Shown: positions 1 to 8,154 of the stretch, piece by piece | Numbering within the stretch: position 1 is the stretch's first letter | Layout: each line of letters starts with the position of its first letter | Assembly (NCBI GenBank): GCA_024401215.1 | Contig: JAKSLL010000005.1 | Coordinates: forward strand, 30,387-94,386 | Length of the DNA: 64,000 nt | Reading direction: 5' to 3' | From: Bacteroidaceae bacterium | GTDB lineage: Bacteria; Bacteroidota; Bacteroidia; Bacteroidales; Bacteroidaceae | Notes under the pieces: model-generated | Told to the model about the DNA's origin: nothing | The model's database searches: none | The model's input: only the letters and a program-made list of their open reading frames with translations | Translations under genes and position numbers: made by a program

Positions 1-177
1 ATGCCTGATGACAATCCTCCTGTTGGAATACTCATGTGCTCAGAGGTTGGTCAGGAGATGGCAGAATACACACTTCTCGACACAAGCGAGGACATCTTCA
101 TCTCAAAATATGAACTAAATATTCCTTCAAAGGAACGTATGACAGAGTTCCTACGCAAGGAGAATGAAGGAATGTAA
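1..177 (+). CDS. DUF1016 (YhcG-type) PDDEXK nuclease, C-terminal fragment
   Basis: The frame is open from the first base of the window and stops at TAA 175-177, so only the last 58 or so residues are visible. The fragment contains DNPPVGILMC, then a YTLLDTSEDIFISKYELNIP stretch, which matches the end of the C-terminal PDDEXK nuclease domain of DUF1016/YhcG proteins. Genes of this family often sit inside type I restriction-modification loci, and hsdS follows 69 bp downstream, so it most likely belongs to the same island and hsdM would be expected further upstream. The ATG at base 1 is probably internal, not a real start. Family assignment rests on a short segment. Confidence 0.7.
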   Translation: MPDDNPPVGILMCSEVGQEMAEYTLLDTSEDIFISKYELNIPSKERMTEFLRKENEGM

Positions 178-180
178 AGA

Positions 181-217
181 CCCTCCCTCAACCCCTCCCG
201 TAAAGGGCGGGGAGTGG
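181..217. repeat. GC-rich imperfect palindrome
   Basis: A C-rich arm (ccctccctcaacccctccc) faces a G-rich arm (gggcggggagtgg) across a short gtaaa loop, in otherwise AT-rich DNA between the DUF1016 gene and hsdS. It resembles the palindrome inside hsdR at 3991-4024 and may be another member of the same dispersed short-repeat class. Confidence 0.5.
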
Positions 218-246
218 AATGTCAAACTAATGAAAGAAAATAAAAG

Positions 247-1392
247 ATGAAAGAAGGTTGGGAATATAAGAAGTTAGGAGAGGTTTGCGAAACCTGTTCT
301 GGAGGTACTCCATCAAAATCTCATCCAGAATATTATGAAAGAGGTACAATTCCTTGGTTGAGGAGTGGTGAGATTTCTCAAGGATTAATATATAAAACGG
401 AATTGTTTATTACAGAAGAAGGATTAAATAAATCTTCTGCAAAAATGATTCCTGTTGACACTGTATCTATTGCAATGTACGGAGCCACAATCGGACAAGT
501 TGGAATAATAAAAACTCCAATGTGTACAAACCAAGCAATCTGCAATATTTTACCCAATGATACCATCTTCCCCCTTTTCTTAAAACTTTTTTTGCAAAGT
601 AAAAAGGAGAAGTTTGTTTCACTAGGAGCTGGTGGTGCTCAACCTAATATTTCACAGAATATCATAAGAGATACATTAATCCCTCTTCCCCCTCTCACCG
701 AGCAGCAATCCATAGTTGCGGAACTTGACAAAATCAATGAGATAATAGATTTGAAGAAGGCACAGTTGAAAGACCTTGACCTTCTTGCTCAATCTATCTT
801 CTATGATATGTTTGGAGACCCTATTGAGAATAGTAAGGGATGGGAAGTGAAGAAGTTGGGAGAGGTATGCGAATACGCAAGAACAAGAACAACCTCTGTC
901 GAGATCACAGTCGACAATTATGTGGGAGTAGATAATTTGCTTCAAAATTGCCAAGGAAAGAAAATCGCTGTAAAAGTTCCAGATAATGTGGGCTTAACTT
1001 TATATAAAGAAGGAGATGTTTTGTTGGGTAATATAAGACCATACCTTAAAAAAATATGGCTTGCGACAAATGAAGGAGCTTGCAATGGAGATGTTCTAAC
1101 AATAAGAGTCTTACCACAAAAAGATAACTTGATACATAGATTGTTCTTATTAAAGAGTTTGTCTACAGATAATTTCTTTGAATACGACAATAAATATGCA
1201 AAGGGGGAAAAGATGCCTAGAGGTGATAAAAAAGAAATAATGAAATATCCTCTTATCCTCCCCCCTCTCTCCCTCCAGCAATCATTTGCGGAGAAGATAC
1301 AAGCAATAGAGTCCCAGAAGTCAGCCATCAAGCAATCATTGGCAGAGGTGGAAACACTCCTTGCCAGCAGAATGGATTATTGGTTCAATTAA
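247..1392 (+). CDS. hsdS: Type I restriction-modification specificity subunit HsdS
   Basis: At 381 residues this has the usual HsdS size and the usual two-half plan. Each half begins with a GWExKKLGEVCE-type motif (residues about 5 and 200), carries a target-recognition domain, and ends with an LPPLxxQQ motif followed by a coiled-coil spacer (about residues 145-190 and 340-375). The repeated start motifs define the two half-sites of the recognised DNA sequence. HsdS acts with HsdM and HsdR to direct methylation and cleavage. The last 60 bp or so of this gene, encoding KQSLAEVETLLASRMDYWF, are duplicated at about 2979-3035 fused to a piece of hsdR. Recognition sequence cannot be predicted from sequence alone. 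Confidence 0.93.
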   Translation: MKEGWEYKKLGEVCETCSGGTPSKSHPEYYERGTIPWLRSGEISQGLIYKTELFITEEGLNKSSAKMIPVDTVSIAMYGATIGQVGIIKTPMCTNQAICNILPNDTIFPLFLKLFLQSKKEKFVSLGAGGAQPNISQNIIRDTLIPLPPLTEQQSIVAELDKINEIIDLKKAQLKDLDLLAQSIFYDMFGDPIENSKGWEVKKLGEVCEYARTRTTSVEITVDNYVGVDNLLQNCQGKKIAVKVPDNVGLTLYKEGDVLLGNIRPYLKKIWLATNEGACNGDVLTIRVLPQKDNLIHRLFLLKSLSTDNFFEYDNKYAKGEKMPRGDKKEIMKYPLILPPLSLQQSFAEKIQAIESQKSAIKQSLAEVETLLASRMDYWFN

Positions 1393-1432
1393 ACTCATAA
1401 AGACCAAGGCGAAGAACAAAAATAGAATCTAT

Positions 1433-2017
1433 ATGAACAGTCAGAATAAAGACATATTAATCAATTTGTTGAATAAGCACAAGGAGTTGGGAATATCAGA
1501 GCAGATAGACTACGAGAAATTCTATCTATATAGCATCATTACCCATTCTACCGCCATCGAAGGGTCAACCGTGACAGAAGTGGAAGCACAGCTGCTGTTT
1601 GATGAAGACATAACATCAAGCAAGCGCACCATGATGGAGCAGATGATGAACCTCGACCTGAAAGCTGATTATATCCAGGCTTTGATTGACACAAGAGAAG
1701 AGGATAACATAGAGATATTCCTCGATTATATGACCGCATTACATTGCAAGCATATACAAGATGATATAGACAAATTCAACGAGTCTGTCGGCTATAATGT
1801 CGGTGATAAGTCAACAGAAAACGTGCAAATCGGCGATAAAAAGGCTGCGATACTGGCATTTATCGCCGACAACCCTAATACAAGAGCAAGTGTTATCGCC
1901 GATTTTATAGGGCTTAAAGCTTCTCGTACCCGTGACTATCTTTCAGAACTAGTAAAAGACGGAAAACTTATCACCAACGGCGCAAATAAAAACAGAACTT
2001 ATAGCATAAAGAAATAG
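1433..2017 (+). CDS. Fic-family protein with the catalytic core deleted
   Basis: The start is set at ATG 1433 because the upstream part of the frame overlaps the hsdS end and does not look like protein. Residues about 35-70 contain THSTAIEGSTVTEVEAQLLF, matching the inhibitory helix region (S-x-x-x-E-G) at the N-terminus of Fic adenylyltransferases. Residues from about 75 onward (YIQALIDTREEDNIEIF) match the segment that follows the core in long Fic proteins, then a winged-helix-like tail. The core with the HPFx(D/E)GNGR motif is absent. The join is in frame at MNLDLKA/DYIQAL, so an in-frame internal deletion is the simplest reading. Fic genes of this type are common beside hsdS in Bacteroidales. 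The product should not transfer AMP. Confidence 0.7.
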   Translation: MNSQNKDILINLLNKHKELGISEQIDYEKFYLYSIITHSTAIEGSTVTEVEAQLLFDEDITSSKRTMMEQMMNLDLKADYIQALIDTREEDNIEIFLDYMTALHCKHIQDDIDKFNESVGYNVGDKSTENVQIGDKKAAILAFIADNPNTRASVIADFIGLKASRTRDYLSELVKDGKLITNGANKNRTYSIKK

Positions 2018-2032
2018 CATCATATTACAATA

Positions 2033-2770
2033 ATGGGCTGAAAGCCCTCAACACCTTAGCCTAGGGCAACGCCCTAGGAAAACGATGTTTATCATCAACA
2101 AACGCCGCAACGCGGCACAACAATGTGGGGCATCGCCCCAATCTACACAACTGAAAAATAAATCGATATGGCACAATCATTATCGCAAGTTTACATACAC
2201 TTGGTATTCCACACCAAAACAATGAATATTCAACGTACGGATCTTGACCGCTTATGGGCGTATGTGGCTGGTGTTGCACGTGGTCAGGGTAGCATGGTAA
2301 CCATAGTAGGCGGTGAACCCGACCATGTTCACATGTTATGTACATTGCCCCGCACAATATCGATTTCCGACTTCGTTGAGGAAGTGAAGCGCAACAGCAG
2401 TCATTGGATTAAATCGTTGTCTGCGAGTTATGCAAAGTTTTCATGGCAACGTGGATATGGAATGTTTTCCGTGAGTCACTCAAAAAAGAATACGGTTGCA
2501 AATTACATCCGTAATCAAGCAGAACATCATAAGAAGATGACATTCCAAGAAGAATACGAACAATGGTTGAAAGAATATGATGTGGAATATGATAATAAAT
2601 ATTTATGGACGGATTGATGGAAAACGGTGTCCGTGAAGGTATTCGTGTAGAAAGGGACGTTGTCCCATATTGTCATTGCCGCGTTGCGGCGATACGATAA
2701 TCCCCTACCTAGGACGCTACCCTACCTAGGACGATGCCCTAGGCTAAGGTGTTAACGGCCTTCAGCCGTA
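2033..2770 (+). mobile_element. IS200/IS605-like element with terminal and internal hairpins
   Basis: A single-transposase element bounded by small hairpins: gggctgaaagccc at 2038-2050 on the left and cggccttcagccg at 2756-2768 on the right. Between the left end and the gene are three further palindromes with GCAACGC-like loops: cctagggcaacgccctagg (2060-2078), gccgcaacgcggc (2104-2116) and ggggcatcgcccc (2127-2139). Matching palindromes lie after the gene near 2680-2745. Subterminal hairpins without inverted terminal repeats are the hallmark of elements moved by Y1 HUH transposases. Exact cleavage sites are not determined. An internally deleted copy follows at 3109-3474. Confidence 0.75.
2168..2617 (+). 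CDS. tnpA: IS200-like Y1 HUH transposase
   Basis: The 149-residue product has the size and motifs of a single-tyrosine HUH transposase. EPDHVHML (about residues 55-62) carries the histidine-hydrophobe-histidine metal site, and VANYIRNQAEHHK (about residues 112-124) carries the nucleophilic tyrosine and following glutamine-rich helix. Such enzymes cut and rejoin single-stranded DNA at hairpins, which fits the palindromes on both sides. The protein appears complete and active. It could also be classed with REP-associated tyrosine transposases, since the neighbouring palindromes are REP-like; I cannot separate the two without a phylogeny. Confidence 0.88.
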   Translation: MAQSLSQVYIHLVFHTKTMNIQRTDLDRLWAYVAGVARGQGSMVTIVGGEPDHVHMLCTLPRTISISDFVEEVKRNSSHWIKSLSASYAKFSWQRGYGMFSVSHSKKNTVANYIRNQAEHHKKMTFQEEYEQWLKEYDVEYDNKYLWTD

Positions 2771-2819
2771 AAATTAACCATATAACCGTACAACCTTATT
2801 ATAATTATATATATAAACA

Positions 2820-3041
2820 ATGAAGAACTTTGACTACCTACATGATATTCCAGAACTTGCTACCCTCTATAAGTTCTGCGATGAAGCGGAATGCTCCCAC
2901 AACACCAATGCCGATGTGTGTGCATTGAACTGCCGTCGCGCCCTCGAATGGCTCATTCGTGCTATCTATGCCATGAAGCAATCATTGGCAGAGGTGGAAA
3001 CACTCCTTGCCAGCAGAATGGATTATTGGTTTGGGCAATAA
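2820..3041 (+). pseudogene. hsdR 5' fragment fused to hsdS 3' fragment
   Basis: The 73-residue frame is a chimera. Residues 1-53 are nearly identical to the first 53 residues of HsdR at 3520 (differences such as FDYLHD versus FSYLQD). Residues 54-72 are identical to the end of HsdS at 1330-1390 (QSLAEVETLLASRMDYWF). The join falls at a shared aagca sequence present in both parent genes, which suggests short-homology recombination. The upstream 60 bp also duplicate the hsdR upstream region. It is a rearrangement scar, with no sign of an independent function. Confidence 0.85.
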
Positions 3042-3042
3042 T

Positions 3043-3062
3043 GGGCTGAAAGCCCTCAACAC
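3043..3062 (+). repeat. Solo left-end hairpin of the IS200-like element
   Basis: The sequence atgggctgaaagccctcaac repeats the left end of the IS (2035 and 3108) directly after the hsdR/hsdS chimera. It is followed by a 32-bp spacer holding two small palindromes (accatatcatggt and one with arms ggtat/atacc), then by the full left end of the deleted copy. The surrounding tttgggcaata is repeated too (3030 and 3095). Confidence 0.7.
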
Positions 3063-3108
3063 CATATCATGGTATCGATATTGATGCATACCGGGTTTGG
3101 GCAATAAT

Positions 3109-3474
3109 GGGCTGAAAGCCCTCAACACCTTAGCCTAGGGCAACGCCCTAGGAAAACGATGTTTATCATCAACAAACGCCGCAACGCGGCACAACAATGT
3201 GGGGCATCGCCCCAATCTACACAACTGAAAAATAAATCGATATGGCACAATCATTATCGCAAGTTTACATACACTTGGTATTCCACACCAAAACAATGAA
3301 TATTCAACGTACGGATCTTGACCGCTTATGGGCGTATGTGGCTGGTGTTGCACGTGGTCAGGGCGTTGTCCCATATTGTCATTGCCGCGTTGCGGCGATA
3401 CGATAATCCCCTACCTAGGACGCTACCCTACCTAGGACGATGCCCTAGGCTAAGGTGTTAACGGCCTTCAGCCG
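3109..3474 (+). mobile_element. Internally deleted, non-autonomous copy of the IS200-like element
   Basis: Both ends match the full element at 2033-2770: the left hairpin, the three GCAACGC-like palindromes, the transposase start, then the right-hand palindromes and the cggccttcagccg hairpin. About 350 bp of the transposase gene and its downstream flank are missing; the join lies at gtcaggg/cgttgtccc near 3360. The 60 bp after the right end, up to the hsdR start, are also nearly identical to those after copy 1, so the copy arose with a duplication of flanking host DNA and not by simple transposition. Confidence 0.82.
3242..3406 (+). pseudogene. Truncated transposase of the deleted IS copy
   Basis: The first 41 residues equal those of the complete transposase at 2168. 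After the deletion join the frame reads 13 unrelated residues from the downstream palindromes and stops at 3404-3406. The HUH histidines and the catalytic tyrosine are both lost. Confidence 0.85.
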
Positions 3475-3519
3475 TAAAATTAACCATATAACCGTACAAC
3501 CTTATTATATATATAAACA

Positions 3520-6500
3520 ATGAAGAATTTCTCCTACCTACAAGATATTCCAGAACTTGCTACCCTCTATAAGTTCTGCGATGAAGCGGAATGCTCTCAC
3601 AACACCAATGCCGATGTGTGTGCATTGAATTGTCGTCGCGCCCTCGAATGGATCATTCGTGCTATCTATGCCATGAAGCATATACATGTAGATAGCAAGG
3701 ACAGCCTCTACACACTGATGTCGAGCGAACCATTCACCGAGTTCCTTGATGACAGCCGACAGATGATGGCGGCTCACTTTGTGAGGAAGGTAGGCAACAA
3801 GGCTGCTCACACTGGTGGCGTGAAAGGTGGTGAGTCGTTCTTCTGTCTGCTGAATCTATATAACCTTGTTGGTGGTGTATTGCTGAAACTTGGTGTTTTG
3901 AAAAACTTGGCACCATTCGACAAGGCATTGATACCTCAGAAGGGAGGAATGTATGTAATACCAGAGGAGACACCTATGATGGTGGCTGAGGGACCCACCC
4001 CGGCCCTCCCTGAGAGGGAGGGGGAGAGCGCAATGCAGCTTCCTAAAGAAATGGACAAGGCTCTGGATTATACAGAGGCTGAGACACGCAAGCTCTTCAT
4101 CGACCTCATGCTTGAAGAAGCAGGCTGGGATGTGCAGAGTGTTGAGGGTGCGCTCGTGCCAAGCAAGGCTTGCATAGAGGTAGAGGTAAACGGAATGCCA
4201 ACAGACAAGGGAATTGGCTATGCTGATTATGTTCTCTTTGGAGCTAATGGCAAACCTCTTGCTGTGGTTGAGGCAAAGCGAACAACAAAAGATCCTGCCA
4301 TTGGCAAGCACCAGGCAGAACTGTATGCCGACTGCCTTGAAAAGCAATATGGCGTAAGACCTGTAATCTACTACACTAACGGATATACCACATACATCAT
4401 AGACGGACTTGGCTACCCTCCAAGACTTCTCTTTGGTTTCCATACAGAGGACGAACTGCAAGTGCTCATTCAGCGCAGGGGCAGACAGCAGATTACTGAC
4501 CTCAAAGTAAAGGACTACATCACTGACCGTGAGTATCAGAAGCGTGCCATAAAGAGCGTGTGCGAACATTTCAATAGCAATCACCGTCGTGGTCTTATCG
4601 TTATGGCAACTGGTACGGGTAAGACTCGTGTGGCAATATCACTCTCTGATGTTCTCATCCGTAATGGTTGGGCAAAGAACATTCTGTTCCTTGCAGACAG
4701 AACGGCACTTGTGAATCAGGCAAAGAAGAACTTTGTGAAGCTGTTGCCCGACTCCACCTATTGCGTGCTGAGTGAGAACAAAGACCCAGACAAGAATGCC
4801 CGCATCATGTTCTCTACCTATCAGACAATGATAAACTACATTGACACTGACGACAAGGAGTTCTCCATTGGTAGGTTTGACCTTATCATTATTGATGAGG
4901 CTCACCGCAGCGTGTTTGGTAAATATACTGCCATCTTCGACTATTTTGACTCGCTCATAGTAGGTCTTACTGCCACTCCGAGGGATGAGGTGGAGAAATC
5001 TACATACGACCTGTTCCAAATGGAGACAGGCGAACCAAACTTTGCATACGAGTTGGAAGAAGCTGTTGAGGATGGTTATCTGGTGGATTACTCTGTTCAG
5101 ACACGCACTACGGATATTCTCAAGAATGGCATCAAGTACAGCAAATTGACCAAGGAAGAGAAGAAACAGATGGAAAGCATCTGGAAGTATGAGGCAGCAA
5201 AGGCTGCAACAGATGTGATTATAATAGATGAGGAAGCAAAGCATAGAGACATAGAAAGCAAGGAAATCTTCAAATACATCTTCAACACGGACACCGTAGA
5301 TAAGGTGATTGTTGATTTGATGGAGAACGGATTGAAAGTGCAGGGTGGGGATTTGATAGGCAAGACTATCATTTTCGGTTATAACCATCAGCACGCAGAC
5401 TTGATTGTCAAGAGGTTCAATGTTCTCTATCCAGAATATGGTGCAGACTTCTGCGTCTTGATAGACAACTATGTGAAGTATGCCCAAGACCTAATCAACA
5501 ACTTTGAGGTGAGGGAGAACCTTCCGCAGATTGCTGTCAGCGTGGATATGCTCGACACAGGTATTGATGTGCCTGATATCCTCAATCTGGTGTTCTTCAA
5601 ACCTATCCATTCCTACATCAAGTTCTGGCAGATGATAGGTCGTGGTACAAGACTGTCGCAAGGAATCTTTGATGATGGTAGTGACAAGAACGGTTTCATC
5701 ATCTTCGACTGGTGTGGCAACTTTGAATACTTTGACAAGCATCCAAAGGGAAAAGAACAACTGACGCAGATATCCCTTACTGAAAGATTGTTCGGCTTGC
5801 AAGTAGATTTGGCAGTAGCACTTCAGCATCAGAAATACCAAGAAGATGAGTTTGCAAAGAAACTGCACGACGACACAAAGAAGCATCTGCACAGTCAGGT
5901 TGTGTCTCTCAATGACCACCATATCTCTGTCCGTCAGAAGTGGCAGTATGTGGATAAATATCGCAAGGAAGAATCGTGGACATACGTCAGCAGTCTTGAT
6001 GCCGTTGAACTGAAAGACAATATAGCTCCATTGGTTGTCTCTGGCATCACTGATGAAGGTGCAAAGAAGTATGATATTCTGCTTACCAATATTGAACTCT
6101 CCTACATAGACGCAGATGTCAATGCTGAGGGAAGCAAGATAAAGGTGGAGCAGATATCACAGGCATTGGAAGAGAAAGCATCCATTCCACAGGTGGCAGC
6201 AAAGATGGATGTCATCAAGGAGGTGGCTGACCATAAGTTCTGGGAGACTGCAACTTTGAGTAGATTGGAGTATGTGCGCAAGGAGATAAGGGAACTGGTG
6301 AAGTTCATACTTGGCACAGACAGCAGAACATTCACCATCAACATAAAGGACACGATGGAAACCATCATCGGAACAGACGTTGTCCTTCCTCGACTGACAT
6401 ACAAGCAGAGAATCATTGATTATCTTGCAAAGAACAAAGACCTGCCTGTCATTCAGAAGATATTCAATTTGGAGAAGTTGTCAGGCAATGAGATTATTGA

Positions 6501-6861
6501 GCTGGAGCGTATCTGCTGGAGAGAACTTGGCACAAAGGAAGAATATGACAAGTATGTGGAGAAAGGTCATTTGCTGTATGGTGATTGTGTGGCAATATTT
6601 ATCCGTTCTATGATAGGTGTGGATAGAATTGTTGCTTTGCAGATGTTCAGCAAATTCCTGAGTGACAACACACTCAACTCCATGCAAGAGGAATACATCA
6701 AGACCATTATATCATACGTCTGTGAGAATGGCGACATCACCACACAGAACCTCATCGAAGACGCTCCCTTCTGCGACTACGACTGGGTAGAAACATTTGG
6801 CGAGAAGTTGATATCGGTGAGGAATTATGTCAACGAAATTCATGAGGTCGTGATTGCCTGA
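3520..6861 (+). CDS. hsdR: Type I restriction enzyme endonuclease/translocase subunit HsdR
   Basis: The 1113-residue protein starts with a DUF4145-like helical domain (about 1-130). Next comes a PDDEXK-like nuclease domain near residues 180-290 (KLFIDLML, then DYVLFGANGKPLAVVEAKR). The superfamily-2 motor has Walker A MATGTGKTRVA (about 362), the DEAH box IIIDEAHRS (about 465) and motif III GLTATPRDE. The C-terminal part matches the EcoEI-type HsdR C-terminal domain. It would cut DNA after ATP-driven translocation when bound to HsdM/HsdS. It lies downstream of the IS remnants and likely lost its original spacing to hsdS through those insertions. Residues 158-168 are encoded by a palindromic repeat. 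Confidence 0.95.
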   Translation: MKNFSYLQDIPELATLYKFCDEAECSHNTNADVCALNCRRALEWIIRAIYAMKHIHVDSKDSLYTLMSSEPFTEFLDDSRQMMAAHFVRKVGNKAAHTGGVKGGESFFCLLNLYNLVGGVLLKLGVLKNLAPFDKALIPQKGGMYVIPEETPMMVAEGPTPALPEREGESAMQLPKEMDKALDYTEAETRKLFIDLMLEEAGWDVQSVEGALVPSKACIEVEVNGMPTDKGIGYADYVLFGANGKPLAVVEAKRTTKDPAIGKHQAELYADCLEKQYGVRPVIYYTNGYTTYIIDGLGYPPRLLFGFHTEDELQVLIQRRGRQQITDLKVKDYITDREYQKRAIKSVCEHFNSNHRRGLIVMATGTGKTRVAISLSDVLIRNGWAKNILFLADRTALVNQAKKNFVKLLPDSTYCVLSENKDPDKNARIMFSTYQTMINYIDTDDKEFSIGRFDLIIIDEAHRSVFGKYTAIFDYFDSLIVGLTATPRDEVEKSTYDLFQMETGEPNFAYELEEAVEDGYLVDYSVQTRTTDILKNGIKYSKLTKEEKKQMESIWKYEAAKAATDVIIIDEEAKHRDIESKEIFKYIFNTDTVDKVIVDLMENGLKVQGGDLIGKTIIFGYNHQHADLIVKRFNVLYPEYGADFCVLIDNYVKYAQDLINNFEVRENLPQIAVSVDMLDTGIDVPDILNLVFFKPIHSYIKFWQMIGRGTRLSQGIFDDGSDKNGFIIFDWCGNFEYFDKHPKGKEQLTQISLTERLFGLQVDLAVALQHQKYQEDEFAKKLHDDTKKHLHSQVVSLNDHHISVRQKWQYVDKYRKEESWTYVSSLDAVELKDNIAPLVVSGITDEGAKKYDILLTNIELSYIDADVNAEGSKIKVEQISQALEEKASIPQVAAKMDVIKEVADHKFWETATLSRLEYVRKEIRELVKFILGTDSRTFTINIKDTMETIIGTDVVLPRLTYKQRIIDYLAKNKDLPVIQKIFNLEKLSGNEIIELERICWRELGTKEEYDKYVEKGHLLYGDCVAIFIRSMIGVDRIVALQMFSKFLSDNTLNSMQEEYIKTIISYVCENGDITTQNLIEDAPFCDYDWVETFGEKLISVRNYVNEIHEVVIA
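3991..4024 (+). repeat. In-frame palindromic repeat inside hsdR
   Basis: The DNA has a near-perfect hairpin (ccctccc-tgag-agggaggg) flanked by cacccc and gggga. It encodes GPTPALPEREGE, a peptide unlike the rest of HsdR, at the linker between the DUF4145-like domain and the nuclease domain. Its length keeps the reading frame. It resembles the GC-rich palindrome at 181-217. Confidence 0.75.
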
Positions 6862-6992
6862 GCATACAATTTATTCTATAATGCTGTCAATTGGTGGCAA
6901 TTTTGTACCTTTTGGCGGAGTGAGAATAAATTGAAATAAAGAAGTTATGGATATTTGTGTAAAAAACTGTAATTTTGTTATTAAAATCTTCT

Positions 6993-7125
6993 AATAAGTA
7001 AGAGGTCAAAATTAGTTTTATAATAGAAATGCGCAATGGTGTTTCAAAAGAGAATATATATATATATATTAAGAACACACCTACGAAGATGAATATATAT
7101 AAATAATTTTGATTATATCTTAGAG
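6993..7125 (+). repeat. Structured miniature repeat, copy 1
   Basis: This 133-bp stretch matches the repeat at 8469-8655 in both halves: the left end gtcaaaattagttttataat, the centre tattaagaacacacctacga, and the right end aaataattttgatta. The ends form an imperfect inverted repeat. It lies between hsdR and the Panacea gene, and lacks about 50 bp of the longer copy. It holds a run of ta dinucleotides. Confidence 0.7.
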
Positions 7126-7142
7126 TTTGCAATTATAGATAA

Positions 7143-7721
7143 ATGAACACACGTAAGATTATACAAGCATTAGCGTTTCTGGCAAGCAAGCAGCCAGATT
7201 ATAAGTTGGACAACATGAAGGCGTACAAGCTCCTTTGGTTGGCTGACAGGTATCAGTTGCGTCGTTGTGGCAGAACAATAACTGGCGACGCATACTATGC
7301 TATGCCTCGTGGTCTTGTGCCTTCTGATGCTAAGTGCTTGCTCGAAAATGAGCCAACAAAGCTACAAAATGAGGAGGGGTATAGAGATAAGTACATACAA
7401 TTGGGCAAAGCCCACACTTACCAAGCTATATGTGAACCAGACCTTGATGAGTTCTCAGAGTCGGACATAGATGCATTGAACAAGGTGCTTGAAGCATACG
7501 GTAATATGAAGGCAGCTGAATTGTCGGAGTTATCTCATCAATTCCCAGAGTGGACTTATTACCAAGATATGCTTGAAGATAAAGAAACGAAGAACTCTTA
7601 TCGTGTGAACATGGACCATTTCTTTGAGTCATGTGATGCCGATAAGTCTGGACTTTTCAATCAGAGAGAGGAGTTGCTTGCGTTAACTCGCGATTTGTAT
7701 CATCAATATAATCGCATCTAA
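7143..7721 (+). CDS. Panacea-domain (DUF4065, SocA-like) antitoxin candidate
   Basis: The 192-residue protein opens with a helix, then DNMKAYKLLWLADRYQLRRCGRTITGDAYYAMPRGLVPSDA (read as separate blocks: KAYKLLWLADRY, then GDAYYAMPRGLVPSD), the signature of the Panacea domain. Panacea proteins act as antitoxins for many unrelated toxins, which are usually encoded next door. The following gene starts only 4 bp after this one stops, so they form a tight pair. Both sit between two copies of a miniature repeat, suggesting a mobile cassette. No DNA-binding domain is evident. Confidence 0.82.
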   Translation: MNTRKIIQALAFLASKQPDYKLDNMKAYKLLWLADRYQLRRCGRTITGDAYYAMPRGLVPSDAKCLLENEPTKLQNEEGYRDKYIQLGKAHTYQAICEPDLDEFSESDIDALNKVLEAYGNMKAAELSELSHQFPEWTYYQDMLEDKETKNSYRVNMDHFFESCDADKSGLFNQREELLALTRDLYHQYNRI

Positions 7722-7725
7722 ACCA

Positions 7726-8154
7726 ATGGAACTACCAGCCAATCTTTTTGGTTCTGTTGCAGAAGAAGGTGACATCTATTTCTTCACTTCTGATTGTCCT
7801 GTTGGTATTGCCGACCACATGCATGTCTGCGTCAAACATGCCAATAAGATTATTCTTCTCTCTACCTGTTCTTCGAAGATAGACACTGCTATGCGTATAG
7901 CTATGTTGCAAGGCTATGACATGAATACCTTTCCAGTGTTCACACAAACGGAAGAGAATAAGTTTCGCAAACCACAGACTTACGTTAATTGCAACAAAGT
8001 TGTGGAACTGACAGAAGAGGAATTCGGAAACTTAGTTAAAACCTGTAAGATTCACAAACTCAGCGGAAATATAGGAAAGATAGGTCTCTCCCTGATTGCC
8101 AAAGGAATCAATCTCAGTCCAGATATTGAGGGTAGAATCAAGAGACTATTCTAA
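7726..8154 (+). CDS. Putative toxin partner of the Panacea antitoxin
   Basis: The 142-residue protein is not one I can assign firmly. Its start GDIYFFTSDCPVGIADHMHV, followed by CVKHANKIILLSTCSSK, looks like a small beta-barrel with alternating strands, roughly in the manner of PemK/MazF-like folds. The C-terminal third is helical with basic residues (KTCKIHKLSGNIGKIGLSLIAKG is split around residues 105-128). Location 4 bp after a Panacea gene is the main reason to call it a toxin. No catalytic motif could be recognised, so fold and activity are open. Confidence 0.5.
   Translation: MELPANLFGSVAEEGDIYFFTSDCPVGIADHMHVCVKHANKIILLSTCSSKIDTAMRIAMLQGYDMNTFPVFTQTEENKFRKPQTYVNCNKVVELTEEEFGNLVKTCKIHKLSGNIGKIGLSLIAKGINLSPDIEGRIKRLF

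Noticed and set aside
3856-5487. Several open frames on the minus strand, up to 282 codons
   Set aside because: They are opposite the well-supported hsdR gene and show no family motifs.
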